Of a DNA stretch of 37,720 nt, positions 7,976-16,223 are shown piece by piece (the stretch's first letter is position 1; every line of letters begins with the position of its first letter). Where the stretch lies: contig CAVBPX010000023.1 of the NCBI GenBank assembly GCA_963597395.1, forward strand, positions 1-37,720, read 5' to 3'. This DNA comes from Hallerella sp963597395 (GTDB taxonomy: Bacteria > Fibrobacterota > Fibrobacteria > Fibrobacterales > Fibrobacteraceae). The translations under genes were made by a program, and so were the position numbers. Below the pieces are notes generated by a model. The model searched no databases and was not told where the DNA came from. It saw nothing but the letters and a program-made list of their open reading frames with translations.

Positions 7976-8796
7976 AAAAACTGAACCTGCATCTCTTTTC
8001 CGAAGAAACGGGAAAGTCGAAGTCATCCCGGATTTCGCTTTTGAAACCCATCCTATGGACCGTCGGAGCGGTCGTCGCCGTCTTCGGGTTCCTTCTGTTT
8101 TCGCCGTTTGAAATTGTTTGCAAACTAACAGACGGAACGCTCTCCGGTCTGCGAGAACAGAACCTTGAAATCCGCGAGAACATGCAAAAGCTCAAACAGA
8201 ATAACGACAGCGCCGAGCACTATCTTTTGCGTACCGAGGCCTTTCAGGACAGCATCTATCGGGTCGGCGGAATTTCCTTTGGCGTGGACGCTTCGGATTC
8301 CTCGGCGAGAAAGGAGCGTACCGAGGCCCTGTTCCAGACGTATCGGACCTATTCCGTCTTTCGCGATTCGCTGCTCGCTTCGCCCTTGCTTGCGGAGTCC
8401 ATTCCCGTTTTGCACCCCCTGAAGCGTCCGCACGCCATTACAAACCGTTTCGGCATGCTCTTTGACCATTTTACGGACCAGGAGCTTCCGCACCGCGGCG
8501 TGGATTTTTTTGCCGAGGAAGGAGACACGGTGATGGCGACCGGGGCGGGAACCGTCGTGGAAGTCCGCTCTCACCGCGGGTTCGGCCTTACGGTCAAGAT
8601 TCAGCACACGAAAAGCATTCGCACCTTTTACGCGCATCTCGAAAAGGCCTTTGTGAAGCAGGGGCAGACCGTAAAACGCGGAATGCCGATTGCGACGGCA
8701 GGGCGTTCCGGACGCTCGGCGGGAAGCGGAATCCATTACGAAATTCGACTGGACGGCGAGGCGGTAAACCCCGAAGACTATTTCATTGTTCCCTAG
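7972..8796 (+). CDS. Membrane-anchored M23-family peptidase (LytM domain)
   Basis: 274 aa from a TTG start that overlaps the preceding stop. No ATG occurs in the first 70 residues, so TTG is the only reasonable start. One membrane anchor spans about residues 25-45, a coiled-coil-like stretch runs about 55-95, and the LytM domain runs about 150-274. Zinc ligands expected for M23 are present: His174 and Asp178 (HRGVD) and His255 (IHYE). His222 (YAHL) also matches. The first His of the canonical HxH pair is replaced by Gly253 (GIH). M23 enzymes cut peptidoglycan cross-bridges or, when degenerate, activate amidases. The domain order resembles coiled-coil LytM proteins in cell division or shape control. 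It is followed after 8 nt by a HAD phosphatase gene. Confidence 0.85.
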   Translation: MKKLNLHLFSEETGKSKSSRISLLKPILWTVGAVVAVFGFLLFSPFEIVCKLTDGTLSGLREQNLEIRENMQKLKQNNDSAEHYLLRTEAFQDSIYRVGGISFGVDASDSSARKERTEALFQTYRTYSVFRDSLLASPLLAESIPVLHPLKRPHAITNRFGMLFDHFTDQELPHRGVDFFAEEGDTVMATGAGTVVEVRSHRGFGLTVKIQHTKSIRTFYAHLEKAFVKQGQTVKRGMPIATAGRSGRSAGSGIHYEIRLDGEAVNPEDYFIVP

Positions 8797-8804
8797 GATG
8801 CCTT

Positions 8805-9779
8805 ATGGACGCAAGACCTTTTGAACAGAACGTGATTGCGATGGTTTGGGATTTTGACAAGACGCTCATCAGCGGCTATATGCAGGATCCGCTTTTCAGG
8901 CGCTTTCGGATTGACGGGAAAAAGTTTTGGGACGAAGTCAACGCGCTCCCTGAATTTTACCGTGCGGCGGGCGTCCACGTAAACAGCGACACGGTCTATC
9001 TCAACCACATTCTGACGTATGTAAAGTCCGGGCTTATGAAAGGGCTCTCGAACCGGGTCCTTCGGGAGTGCGGCAAGGAACTCGAATTTTATCCCGGGCT
9101 TCCGGAATTTTTCCCGAAGATAAGGGAGCTTGTGGAGTCGAACGGAAAATACGGTTCGGCGGGAATCCGGCTTGAGCATTACGTTGTGAGTACGGGATTT
9201 GCGGAAACCATTCGCGGAAGTGCCGTCGCACCTTTCCTCGACGGAATCTTCGGGTGCGAATTTGTGGAGGTCCCGGCGGCGCCGGGATTTCTGGACGCGG
9301 AAACAGCTCCGGTCGATGGGGAAATTTCCCAGGTGGCGATCGCGCTCGACAACACGTCCAAGACGCGCTACCTGTTTGAAATCAACAAGGGTTCGAACCG
9401 GTTTCCGGATACGATTGACGTCAATTCGAAGATCGATCGGAAGAACCGGAGAATTCCTTTTGAGAACATGATTTACATTGCCGACGGGCCTTCGGACGTC
9501 CCCGCGTTCAGCATTTTGAACCAGTCGGGCGGGACGACATATGCGATTTATCCGTCCGGGGATCGCCGTGCGATGCGCCAGGTCGACAGCCTTCGCCGTG
9601 ACGGTCGAATACAGATGTTCGGGGAGGCGGACTACCGCGAAAATTCGATGACCTGGATGTGGCTTTCGGAACAGGTCGCACGGATTGCGGACGGTATCGT
9701 TTTGCGGCAAAAGCAAAACATCCGGAACAGCGCATCGATTCCGCCGAGGCATCTAACCGGCCGGTCCGAGGATTTCTAA
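8805..9779 (+). CDS. HAD-superfamily phosphohydrolase
   Basis: 324 aa. HAD motif I is VWDFDKTL at residues 14-21 (nucleophile Asp plus acid/base Asp). Motif II is the VVSTG Ser/Thr. Motif IV is YIADGPSDVPAF, with paired acidic residues for Mg2+. A helical cap domain lies between motifs I and II, as in phosphoserine phosphatase-like members. Cytosolic, with no signal peptide. The substrate cannot be inferred. It begins 8 nt after the M23 peptidase stop, making it the third gene of a likely operon. The C-terminal 20 residues are polar and probably disordered. Confidence is high for the superfamily and low for any specific reaction. Confidence 0.8.
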   Translation: MDARPFEQNVIAMVWDFDKTLISGYMQDPLFRRFRIDGKKFWDEVNALPEFYRAAGVHVNSDTVYLNHILTYVKSGLMKGLSNRVLRECGKELEFYPGLPEFFPKIRELVESNGKYGSAGIRLEHYVVSTGFAETIRGSAVAPFLDGIFGCEFVEVPAAPGFLDAETAPVDGEISQVAIALDNTSKTRYLFEINKGSNRFPDTIDVNSKIDRKNRRIPFENMIYIADGPSDVPAFSILNQSGGTTYAIYPSGDRRAMRQVDSLRRDGRIQMFGEADYRENSMTWMWLSEQVARIADGIVLRQKQNIRNSASIPPRHLTGRSEDF

Positions 9780-9843
9780 CATTTATTTTCGAAAAAACGC
9801 GGGCATTTCCTGCGAAAAAGGATTTAACAAGGCGAAGATTCCC

Positions 9844-11577
9844 ATGGCAGAATTCCCTCTGAAAAAAGACAATCTGGTAATTGAAAACATCCGCCCCTCC
9901 GTCGATGCGAACCGTTTTGCCATCAAACGCGAACCGGGCGACGTCGTGAAGGTTACCGCCGACATTTTCCGTCACAGCCACGAGAAGTACGAGGCCGCCA
10001 TCTTTTACAAGCGCCGCTCCGAGAGCCGCTTCCGCAAGGCTCCGATGCACTTTGTCGATAACGACATGTGGGCAGGCGAATTTACCGTGAACAGCATCGG
10101 GTATTACGACTACAAGATTTGCGCGTGGACGGTCGCCCCCAAGGACGTTCCGACCGAATCCCCCCTGATGGAACTTCGGGTCGATCCGGTTTACGCCCGC
10201 ACGGGGACCTGGTACGAAATGTGGCCCAAAAGCCAGGGCAAGGATCCAAAGAAAAGCGCGACGTTCAAGGACTGCGAAAGCCGCCTCGACTACATTGCCG
10301 AAATGGGCTTCGACACGGTCTATCTCGTTCCCATCCATCCGATAGGCATTACCAACCGCAAGGGCGCAAACAACGCACTTCACGCCAAAACGGACAAAAA
10401 GGGAAACCCGCTCGAACCGGGCTGCCCGTATGCCGTCGGAAACAAGTTCGGTGGACATTTTGCCGTTGACCCCGAGCTTGGCACGATGAAGGACTTTGAA
10501 CATTTCGCGAAGACGGCCCGCGCAAAGGGTCTTCGCCTCGCGCTCGACATCGCGCTCAACTGCAGCCCGGACCATCCCTATGCGAAAAAACATCCGGAAT
10601 GGTTTTACCACGAACCGGACGGTTCCATCAAATTTGCCGAGAATCCCCCGAAAAAATACGAGGACATTTACCCGTTCGACTATTACAACAAGAATTTCAA
10701 GGCCCTCTGGAAAGAGATTCGCGACATCATCCTCTTTTGGGCCGACAAGGGAATCGAAATCTTCCGCATTGACAATCCGCATACGAAGCCTTTCCCCTTC
10801 TGGGAATGGCTCATCCGCGAAATCAAGGAAGAGCGCCCCGAACTCGTTTTCCTCGCCGAGGCCTTTACGCGTCCCAAGATGATGCACCGCCTCGCCAAGG
10901 AAGGCTTTGACATGAGCTACACCTATTTTGCCTGGCGCGAAGCGAAGTGGGAATTCGAGGAATATTTCAAGGAACTGACCCAGAGCGACGCCAAGGAATA
11001 CATGCGCGGAATCCTCTTTCCGACGACTCCGGACATTTTCCCGAAATACCTGGCAAACCAGGGCCCGGCGCAGTTCAAGCAGCGGTATTTTCTCGCGGGG
11101 ACGCTTTCGAGCCTTACGGGAATGTATAACGGCTACGAGCTTTGCGAGAACATCCCGTCGCCCGTAAAGGAAGAACTCTGGGACAGCGAAAAGTATCAGT
11201 ACAAGGTGCACTACTGGGATTCTCCCATAAACATTCGGGATTTTGTCCGCCGCGTGAACACGGCAAAGCTCGACCATCCCGCGATGCAGGAATACGATAA
11301 CCTGGAATTCCACTATGCGGACAATTCCAACCTGATGGTTTATTCCAAGAAGAAGGACGACGACGTGATCCTTTGCGTGGCGAATATGGACATGCACAAC
11401 GCCCAGGAAGGGACCATTGCGCTCAATATGTCAAAGCTCGGGCTTGCCGAGGACGCGTTCTTCTTTGTGAAGGACCTGATTACCGACGAGTCCTACGTGT
11501 GGCACGGTTCCCGGAACTTTGTGCGGCTCGATCCGAACAAGGCGCCCGGTCATCTGCTCGTCGTAAAAAAGCTTTAG
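9844..11577 (+). CDS. glgE: Alpha-1,4-glucan:maltose-1-phosphate maltosyltransferase (GH13_3)
   Basis: 577 aa. The N-terminal beta-sandwich of GlgE is recognisable (VIENIRPSVDANRFAIKR, then DNDMWAGEFTV). The TIM barrel follows with the GlgE-specific motifs EIFRIDNPHTKPFPFWEW, placing the nucleophile at Asp310, and FLAEAFTRP, placing the acid/base at Glu339. The SYTYFAWR and GMYNGYELCE segments follow. GlgE extends alpha-glucan chains using maltose-1-phosphate. The protein is shorter than the roughly 650-700 aa of actinobacterial enzymes, mainly because only about 30 residues separate the sandwich from the barrel. The other pathway genes (treS, pep2/mak, glgB) are not in the window. SD-like AAGGCGAAG precedes the ATG. 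A generic alpha-amylase is unlikely given the NPHTKP motif. Confidence 0.88.
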   Translation: MAEFPLKKDNLVIENIRPSVDANRFAIKREPGDVVKVTADIFRHSHEKYEAAIFYKRRSESRFRKAPMHFVDNDMWAGEFTVNSIGYYDYKICAWTVAPKDVPTESPLMELRVDPVYARTGTWYEMWPKSQGKDPKKSATFKDCESRLDYIAEMGFDTVYLVPIHPIGITNRKGANNALHAKTDKKGNPLEPGCPYAVGNKFGGHFAVDPELGTMKDFEHFAKTARAKGLRLALDIALNCSPDHPYAKKHPEWFYHEPDGSIKFAENPPKKYEDIYPFDYYNKNFKALWKEIRDIILFWADKGIEIFRIDNPHTKPFPFWEWLIREIKEERPELVFLAEAFTRPKMMHRLAKEGFDMSYTYFAWREAKWEFEEYFKELTQSDAKEYMRGILFPTTPDIFPKYLANQGPAQFKQRYFLAGTLSSLTGMYNGYELCENIPSPVKEELWDSEKYQYKVHYWDSPINIRDFVRRVNTAKLDHPAMQEYDNLEFHYADNSNLMVYSKKKDDDVILCVANMDMHNAQEGTIALNMSKLGLAEDAFFFVKDLITDESYVWHGSRNFVRLDPNKAPGHLLVVKKL

Positions 11578-11601
11578 GTCACCACTAAATAGAAGTGACC
11601 T
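11576..11601 (+). terminator. Possible hairpin terminator after glgE
   Basis: AGGTCAC (starting within the glgE stop codon) pairs with GTGACCT across about 12 nt of loop. The tail is TTAAAAAG, not a good U-run. It is a plausible but weak terminator or processing hairpin between glgE and the ABC exporter operon. Confidence 0.35.
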
Positions 11602-11656
11602 TTAAAAAGTTCGCAACCGGCGAGGCGTTTTAAGCATCTAACGTTTGTAGGTTGCC

Positions 11657-12421
11657 ATGAACAGTCCAATTCTTTCCATCCGTCATTTGCGTCGCGAATT
11701 CAAAATGGGCGACGAAACGGTGCATGCCCTCCGCGGCGTAAGCTTTGACGTGCATCCGGGCGAGTTCGTCACCATCATGGGAACGAGCGGTTCCGGCAAA
11801 AGCACGATGCTCAACATTTTGGGTTGCATGGACAAGCCGACGTCCGGCGAATATATTCTCGACGGCGAACACATCGAAAAGATGAAGTCCGATGCGTTGG
11901 CGAAGATTCGCAGCCACAAGCTCGGATTTGTTTTTCAGAGCTACAATCTGCTCGCCCGGACGAGCGCAATCGAAAACGTCGAACTACCCCTTTTGTACAA
12001 TTCGAAAGTCTCCGCGGAAGAACGTCGGGAACGTGCGCTCAAGGCACTTGAACGGGTCGGTCTCCAAGGACGCTTGAACCATTTGCCGAACCAGCTTTCG
12101 GGTGGGCAGCAACAGCGCGTCGCCATTGCGCGGGCCCTTGTGAACGACCCGGTGATTATCCTTGCCGACGAGGCGACGGGAAACCTCGACACCCGAACCA
12201 GCTATGAAATCATGGAAATTTTCCAGGAGCTGAATTCCCGCGGAAAGACCATCGTCTTTGTGACGCACGAACCGGACATTGCGACGTTTTCTTCGCGGAC
12301 GATTCTTCTTCGCGACGGGCAAATCAAGCGCGATACGCCAAACGAAAACATCCAGAACGCGCACGAGGCCTTTTTGGCGCTTCCGCCGCCCGAAACCTTT
12401 GACGACGAGGCCGCATCATGA
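11657..12421 (+). CDS. ABC transporter ATPase, MacB/LolD class
   Basis: 254 aa. Walker A is GTSGSGKST, the signature is LSGGQQQRVAIARAL, Walker B is VIILADEATGNLD and the H-loop is FVTHEPD. This is the standard pattern of the type VII (MacB/LolD/FtsE) ATPases, which power mechanotransmission by an FtsX-like permease. Its stop overlaps the start of such a permease (ATGA), so the two form one exporter or lipoprotein-release complex. No periplasmic adaptor (MacA) or TolC gene lies next to it. The C-terminal extension of about 25 residues after the ATPase core (KRDTPNENIQNAH onward) is common in this class. Confidence 0.9.
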   Translation: MNSPILSIRHLRREFKMGDETVHALRGVSFDVHPGEFVTIMGTSGSGKSTMLNILGCMDKPTSGEYILDGEHIEKMKSDALAKIRSHKLGFVFQSYNLLARTSAIENVELPLLYNSKVSAEERRERALKALERVGLQGRLNHLPNQLSGGQQQRVAIARALVNDPVIILADEATGNLDTRTSYEIMEIFQELNSRGKTIVFVTHEPDIATFSSRTILLRDGQIKRDTPNENIQNAHEAFLALPPPETFDDEAAS

Positions 12422-13632
12422 GCCCGCTTACCCTTTTTAAGATTGCGTTCCGCGCGCTGCTCCGAAATCGGATGCGGACGTTTCTCTCCGTGCTCGGTAT
12501 CGTCATTGGCGTTGCCGCGGTCATTACGATGGTCGCGATGGGCGAAGGTTCCAAGCAGTCCATCAAACAGAAAATTACGGCGATGGGAACGAACGCGATT
12601 ACGATTATGCCGAACGTTTCGCGGAAAGGCGGCGTGCAGCTCGATGCGAGTTCCTCGACGCAGACGCTCGAAGAGGCGGATGTTTTTGCCTTGCGTGAAA
12701 AGGCGCATTATATCAACGGCGTTTCGCCGGTCGTTACGGCGTCGGGCCAGGCGATTGTCGGCAATAAGAACGAGGCGGTTTCCCTCACGGGCGTAAGCTC
12801 GGACTATCTCAAAATCCGAAACTACGAAATTGACAAGGGCGTCATGTTTGACGACGAGGCGGACCGAATGTCAAAGGTTTGCGTCATCGGGCAGACGGTC
12901 ATCACGACGCTTTTCCCGGACACGGACCCAATAGGAAAAACGCTCCGCTACAAGAACATTCCGCTCAAGGTCATCGGAACGCTCAAGGCAAAAGGTACGA
13001 GCGATTTCGGGCAGGACCAGGACGAGGTGATTCTCACTCCCTACCAGACGGTGATGAAGCGCTTTAACGCGACGACGGACATTCGGACGATTTACGCAAA
13101 TTCCATCGGTGAAGGCTATGCGAGCATGGCGAGCGAGGAAATTCTCCAGATTCTCAAGGAACGCCGTTCGTGGAAAGGCGAGACGGAACCGTTCCGCGTC
13201 CGCACCCAGGAAGAGATGATCGAGATGATTACGAGTACTTCGGACCTGCTTTCCCTGGTTCTTACGGCGATTGCGGGGATAAGCCTACTCGTCGGCGGCA
13301 TCGGCATTATGAACATCATGTATGTTTCGGTGACGGAGCGCACGCGGGAAATTGGGCTTCGGATGGCCATCGGGGCGCGCGGGCGCGATGTGCTGCTGCA
13401 GTTCCTTTTTGAGTCGGTGATGATAAGCCTTCTCGGAGGCCTTGTCGGAATCCTTTTAGGCGTTGTCGCTTCGACCGTTGTCAAGTCCATTTTGAATTGG
13501 CCGATGAGCATTACCGTTTCGAGCGTCGTCGCGAGCTTTGGCGTGTGCTTTGCCACGGGCGTTTTCTTCGGCTGGTATCCGGCGAGAAAAGCCTCTAGGC
13601 TTGACCCCATCGAAGCGTTGCGGTTTGAATAG
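12418..13632 (+). CDS. MacB-type ABC permease (FtsX-like, periplasmic core domain)
   Basis: 404 aa. TM1 lies at about residues 18-40 inside the MacB signature RNRMRTFLSVLGIVIGVAA. A periplasmic MacB_PCD domain follows to about residue 270, then three further TM segments, with the conserved SVTERTREIGLRMAIGARGR stretch between TM2 and TM3. Four-TM type VII permease topology. It works with the upstream ATPase (4-nt overlap) to move lipoproteins, peptides or toxic compounds across or out of the inner membrane. The substrate is unknown. It resembles the unfused MacB halves of FCB bacteria. No clear terminator follows before the DivIVA gene promoter. Confidence 0.9.
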   Translation: MSPLTLFKIAFRALLRNRMRTFLSVLGIVIGVAAVITMVAMGEGSKQSIKQKITAMGTNAITIMPNVSRKGGVQLDASSSTQTLEEADVFALREKAHYINGVSPVVTASGQAIVGNKNEAVSLTGVSSDYLKIRNYEIDKGVMFDDEADRMSKVCVIGQTVITTLFPDTDPIGKTLRYKNIPLKVIGTLKAKGTSDFGQDQDEVILTPYQTVMKRFNATTDIRTIYANSIGEGYASMASEEILQILKERRSWKGETEPFRVRTQEEMIEMITSTSDLLSLVLTAIAGISLLVGGIGIMNIMYVSVTERTREIGLRMAIGARGRDVLLQFLFESVMISLLGGLVGILLGVVASTVVKSILNWPMSITVSSVVASFGVCFATGVFFGWYPARKASRLDPIEALRFE

Positions 13633-13691
13633 ACGGTTGGGGGAATGGTAGCTTTTTAGCCCATCCTGCTTTCCTCTAAAAATTTAAATCC

Positions 13692-13697
13692 TATATT
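13692..13697 (+). promoter_or_regulatory. -10 element (TATATT) of the DivIVA gene
   Basis: TATATTATGGGC begins 29 nt before the ATG at 13721. The leader includes an AGAGG SD. The 12 bases are identical to those preceding the TIGR02147 regulator gene on the other strand at 33378-33389. No -35 is obvious. Confidence 0.5.
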
Positions 13698-13720
13698 ATG
13701 GGCAATCAGAGGTTTACTTT

Positions 13721-14218
13721 ATGGAACTCACGCCGCTCGACATCCGCAACCAGACTTTTCACACAAAGCGCTTTGGAGGCTTTGACCCCGAAGAGGTGAA
13801 GGCGTTTTTGGAAACTTCCGCCAAGTCGTTCGAGGAAATGGGACGGAAGCGCACCGAGCTGACGGAGCGTCTGAAAATAGCCGAAGAGCGCGTCAACTAC
13901 TACAAGCAAATCGAAAAGACCATTCAGGATGCCGCCGTGACAATGCAGCGCACGATGGACGAAATCAAGCGAAACGCCGAAAAGGAAGGCGAGCTGATTA
14001 TTGCCGAGGCGAAAACGCGGGCACAACGCGAAGTCGAAAACACGAAGCGCGAAGCGGAATCGCTTCGGACTGAAATCGAGCAATTGAAGCAACTCCGCAC
14101 AAACTATTTTATCCGCATCCGTGCGATGGTCAAGAGCCAGTCGGATCTTCTCGCCGCAATGGAAAGGGAACAGGCTCCGGAACCGTCCGCATCGGAACAG
14201 AATCCGATTGTCCTCTGA
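13721..14218 (+). CDS. DivIVA-domain coiled-coil protein
   Basis: 165 aa. The first 35 residues match the DivIVA N-terminus (LTPLDIRNQTF, then GFDPEEVKAFLE), including the helix-turn region that binds curved membrane. Residues from about 28 to 145 are a long coiled coil rich in E, K, Q and R, and the tail is short and proline/serine rich. DivIVA/GpsB-type proteins mark poles or septa and recruit wall enzymes. The role in a Gram-negative FCB bacterium is not established. The DUF167 gene starts 3 nt after its stop, an operon with tight coupling. AGAGG precedes the ATG. Confidence 0.8.
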   Translation: MELTPLDIRNQTFHTKRFGGFDPEEVKAFLETSAKSFEEMGRKRTELTERLKIAEERVNYYKQIEKTIQDAAVTMQRTMDEIKRNAEKEGELIIAEAKTRAQREVENTKREAESLRTEIEQLKQLRTNYFIRIRAMVKSQSDLLAAMEREQAPEPSASEQNPIVL

Positions 14219-14221
14219 GCG

Positions 14222-14440
14222 ATGAAAATTCTGGTCAAGGTTCATGCCCGGAGCCGCCGCGAGGGGGTCGTTTTGCAGCCAGACGGTTCTTACAAGGTGG
14301 ACGTCAAGGCGCCTCCCGTCGAAGGCAAGGCGAACGAGGCCGTGTGCGAGGCCATTGCCGAATTTTTTAGGAAGCCCAAAAGTTCGGTCCGCGTCGTCTG
14401 CGGTGCGACGAACAGCCGAAAAGTTGTCGAGGTGGACTAG
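14222..14440 (+). CDS. DUF167 (YggU) family small protein
   Basis: 72 aa, slightly shorter than the usual 90-100. The family core is visible: VKVHARSRREGV at the start, VDVKAPPVEGKANEA in the middle (the invariant P-x-x-G-K-A-N), and SSVRVVCGATNSRKVVEV at the end. Structures of YggU relatives are known, but the function is not settled. It is frequently encoded near division or YggT/DivIVA genes, which fits its position 3 nt after the DivIVA-domain gene. It ends 3 nt before the stop of the convergent gene, leaving no room for a terminator. Confidence 0.85.
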   Translation: MKILVKVHARSRREGVVLQPDGSYKVDVKAPPVEGKANEAVCEAIAEFFRKPKSSVRVVCGATNSRKVVEVD

Positions 14441-14443
14441 TTT

Positions 14444-16213
14444 TTACTTGGCGGGGCAGGCGGTTCGGTTGACAAATGCGCCCGAATCGACGCTCAGAAT
14501 TTGGACGCTCGCGTTGGCGCCCTTTTCAAAGCGGACTTTGCCGTAAACGCCTTCGAACGTTTTTTGGGCGTGAATCTTTCCGACCAGGTTCGTTTCACCG
14601 GAAGCGAGCAGCGAAAACACGATGTCCGCTGCGCTGTAGGAAAGACCGCTGACCTTGTCCGCCTTGGGGTCTTCGTTCCACTTGGACTTGTAGGCCGACT
14701 GGAAGCTTTCGAACGAGCTGCTTGAATCTTCGCCGGCGAAGGAAACGCTAAAGTAGGAGCCTTCGACGAGCTTCTTGCCTTCGCCTATCAGGTCTTCGCC
14801 ATACCAGCCCGAGGTGCCAAGGAGCGTTCCGTCGAGCTTGTGGAAGGCGACCTGCCGTGCGATGAGGCCCGCATCCGAGGGGCTTGAACTCGGAATGAAA
14901 ATGCCCGGAATCGCAAAAACGGAATCCTGCAAAAAGGAGCGCTTTTCCTTGGCGTTGATGGCGTTCAAATCCTTTGCGCCACGGGCGATGTTCTTTTTGT
15001 GGAGCAGCTGGTCGAATCGGATGGCGCGGAGTTTGCGGAATTCCGTCGTATAGTCGGGATGCCCTTCTTCGAATTCCTGCACGGCGACAATGGACGCTCC
15101 GCGGCTTTCGGCCGCCTTTTTGAAGCTTTGCGTCATGGCGGCTCCAAAGTCCCCGATGGGAGAGAGAATGGCGAATTCGCGGATTCCGAGGCATTCGACC
15201 GAATAGTTCGCAATGCCCGCTGCGAGATTGTCCATGCTGACGTTCACCTGGAAGATGTTCGGGCCCATGCGAGAAATTCCGGCGTCCGTGGCCGTCGGGG
15301 TGAGCATCGGAATTTCGGGGTGCGTCGAACCGAGCCATGCGGCGACCGCTGCGGAAGGTGCGCTCATAATGGGACCGACGATGGCAATTACGCTGTCTTG
15401 CGCCACGACCTGTTTTGCCCGGCGGAGAGCCTCGACCGCATCGGCGCGGGTATCCGCCGCGCGGAGGTTCACCTTGCCCGAAAGCCCGGACTTTTCAAAG
15501 GCGAGCTTCACGCCCTTGAGAGCGTCCTGCCCGAATTCCGCAAAGGTTCCGGAAAGCGGTGCGAGCACGAGCACGGTCGGAACGGAAGCCTTGCCGTCGA
15601 GGGCGGAAAGCGCTTCGGTCGCTTGTGCCACGCGGGATTCGTCTTCCTTCGCCGCGATGACCTTCTTATACCAGTAGCGCGCGGCCTTGAAGTTCTTCTG
15701 GCTCGAGAGTTCCTTGCCGAGGCGCATCCAGGTCGCATTCGCAACGGTGCGGTTTGTGCCGGCCCGGTCCGCAATGGACGTGAGGTCCGCGACCTTCAGA
15801 CGGGAATCTTCCGAAATGGTCTTGACGAGGAGGTTCTTTGCGCTTTCGAGCGTTTCCTTGTCCTTGCCGTAGGAGAGCACGTTCAAAAGGGAACCGATTG
15901 CCGCTGCGGGATCCGTCCTGAGGAGGTTCTCGGCGACGAGCTTTTCCATGCCGGCTCGGTACGGGCTTCCGGAGTAGTATTCGAGGAAGCGGGCTGCAAG
16001 CATGTTCAGGGATGCCGTGTCGCCCGCGTTTGCGAGGCATTTGGCGGCTTCTTCGGCGAGTTTCGCGCCTTCGGGCGTGAGGACCTTTTTATCGACGACG
16101 GGTTTTGCCGCGGTGATCCCCTTGGAAAAACAGGCGTTCTCTTCGGCGGCGCTTACGTTTCCAAATGCGACAAAAAGGGCTGCAAGCGTCAAGAATTTCA
16201 AATGTCCTAGCAT
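14444..16213 (-). CDS. Periplasmic-binding-protein-like lipoprotein-activator/ABC solute-binding family protein
   Basis: 589 aa from the ATG at 16213. A signal peptide is clear (hydrophobic LTLAALFVAFGNVSA, cleavage about residue 22). Residues about 30-225 are helical and TPR-like (repeated AARFLEYYSGSPYRAG-type helices). Residues about 230-589 are a type I periplasmic binding fold (VLVLAPLSGTFAEFGQDALKG, then AIVGPIMSAPSAAVAAW). This order, TPR-like then PBP-I, resembles LpoA-type activators of penicillin-binding proteins more than transport receptors, and no ABC permease genes accompany it. It could instead be a branched-chain-amino-acid-type receptor. The upstream reading frame to 16408 is rejected because it lacks family features and overlaps the preceding gene. 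That gene ends 10 nt upstream, so the two form an operon. Confidence 0.75.
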   Translation of the reverse strand: MLGHLKFLTLAALFVAFGNVSAAEENACFSKGITAAKPVVDKKVLTPEGAKLAEEAAKCLANAGDTASLNMLAARFLEYYSGSPYRAGMEKLVAENLLRTDPAAAIGSLLNVLSYGKDKETLESAKNLLVKTISEDSRLKVADLTSIADRAGTNRTVANATWMRLGKELSSQKNFKAARYWYKKVIAAKEDESRVAQATEALSALDGKASVPTVLVLAPLSGTFAEFGQDALKGVKLAFEKSGLSGKVNLRAADTRADAVEALRRAKQVVAQDSVIAIVGPIMSAPSAAVAAWLGSTHPEIPMLTPTATDAGISRMGPNIFQVNVSMDNLAAGIANYSVECLGIREFAILSPIGDFGAAMTQSFKKAAESRGASIVAVQEFEEGHPDYTTEFRKLRAIRFDQLLHKKNIARGAKDLNAINAKEKRSFLQDSVFAIPGIFIPSSSPSDAGLIARQVAFHKLDGTLLGTSGWYGEDLIGEGKKLVEGSYFSVSFAGEDSSSSFESFQSAYKSKWNEDPKADKVSGLSYSAADIVFSLLASGETNLVGKIHAQKTFEGVYGKVRFEKGANASVQILSVDSGAFVNRTACPAK

Positions 16214-16223
16214 GGATTCTCCG

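Noticed and set aside
9780..9843. Hairpin CGCGGG/CCTGCG before glgE as terminator of the HAD gene
   Set aside because: The T-rich tail is on the minus strand only, where no gene would use it, so plus-strand termination is not supported.
13633..13691. Terminator after the MacB-type permease gene
   Set aside because: Only a bulged ATGG/CCAT stem with no U-run could be drawn.
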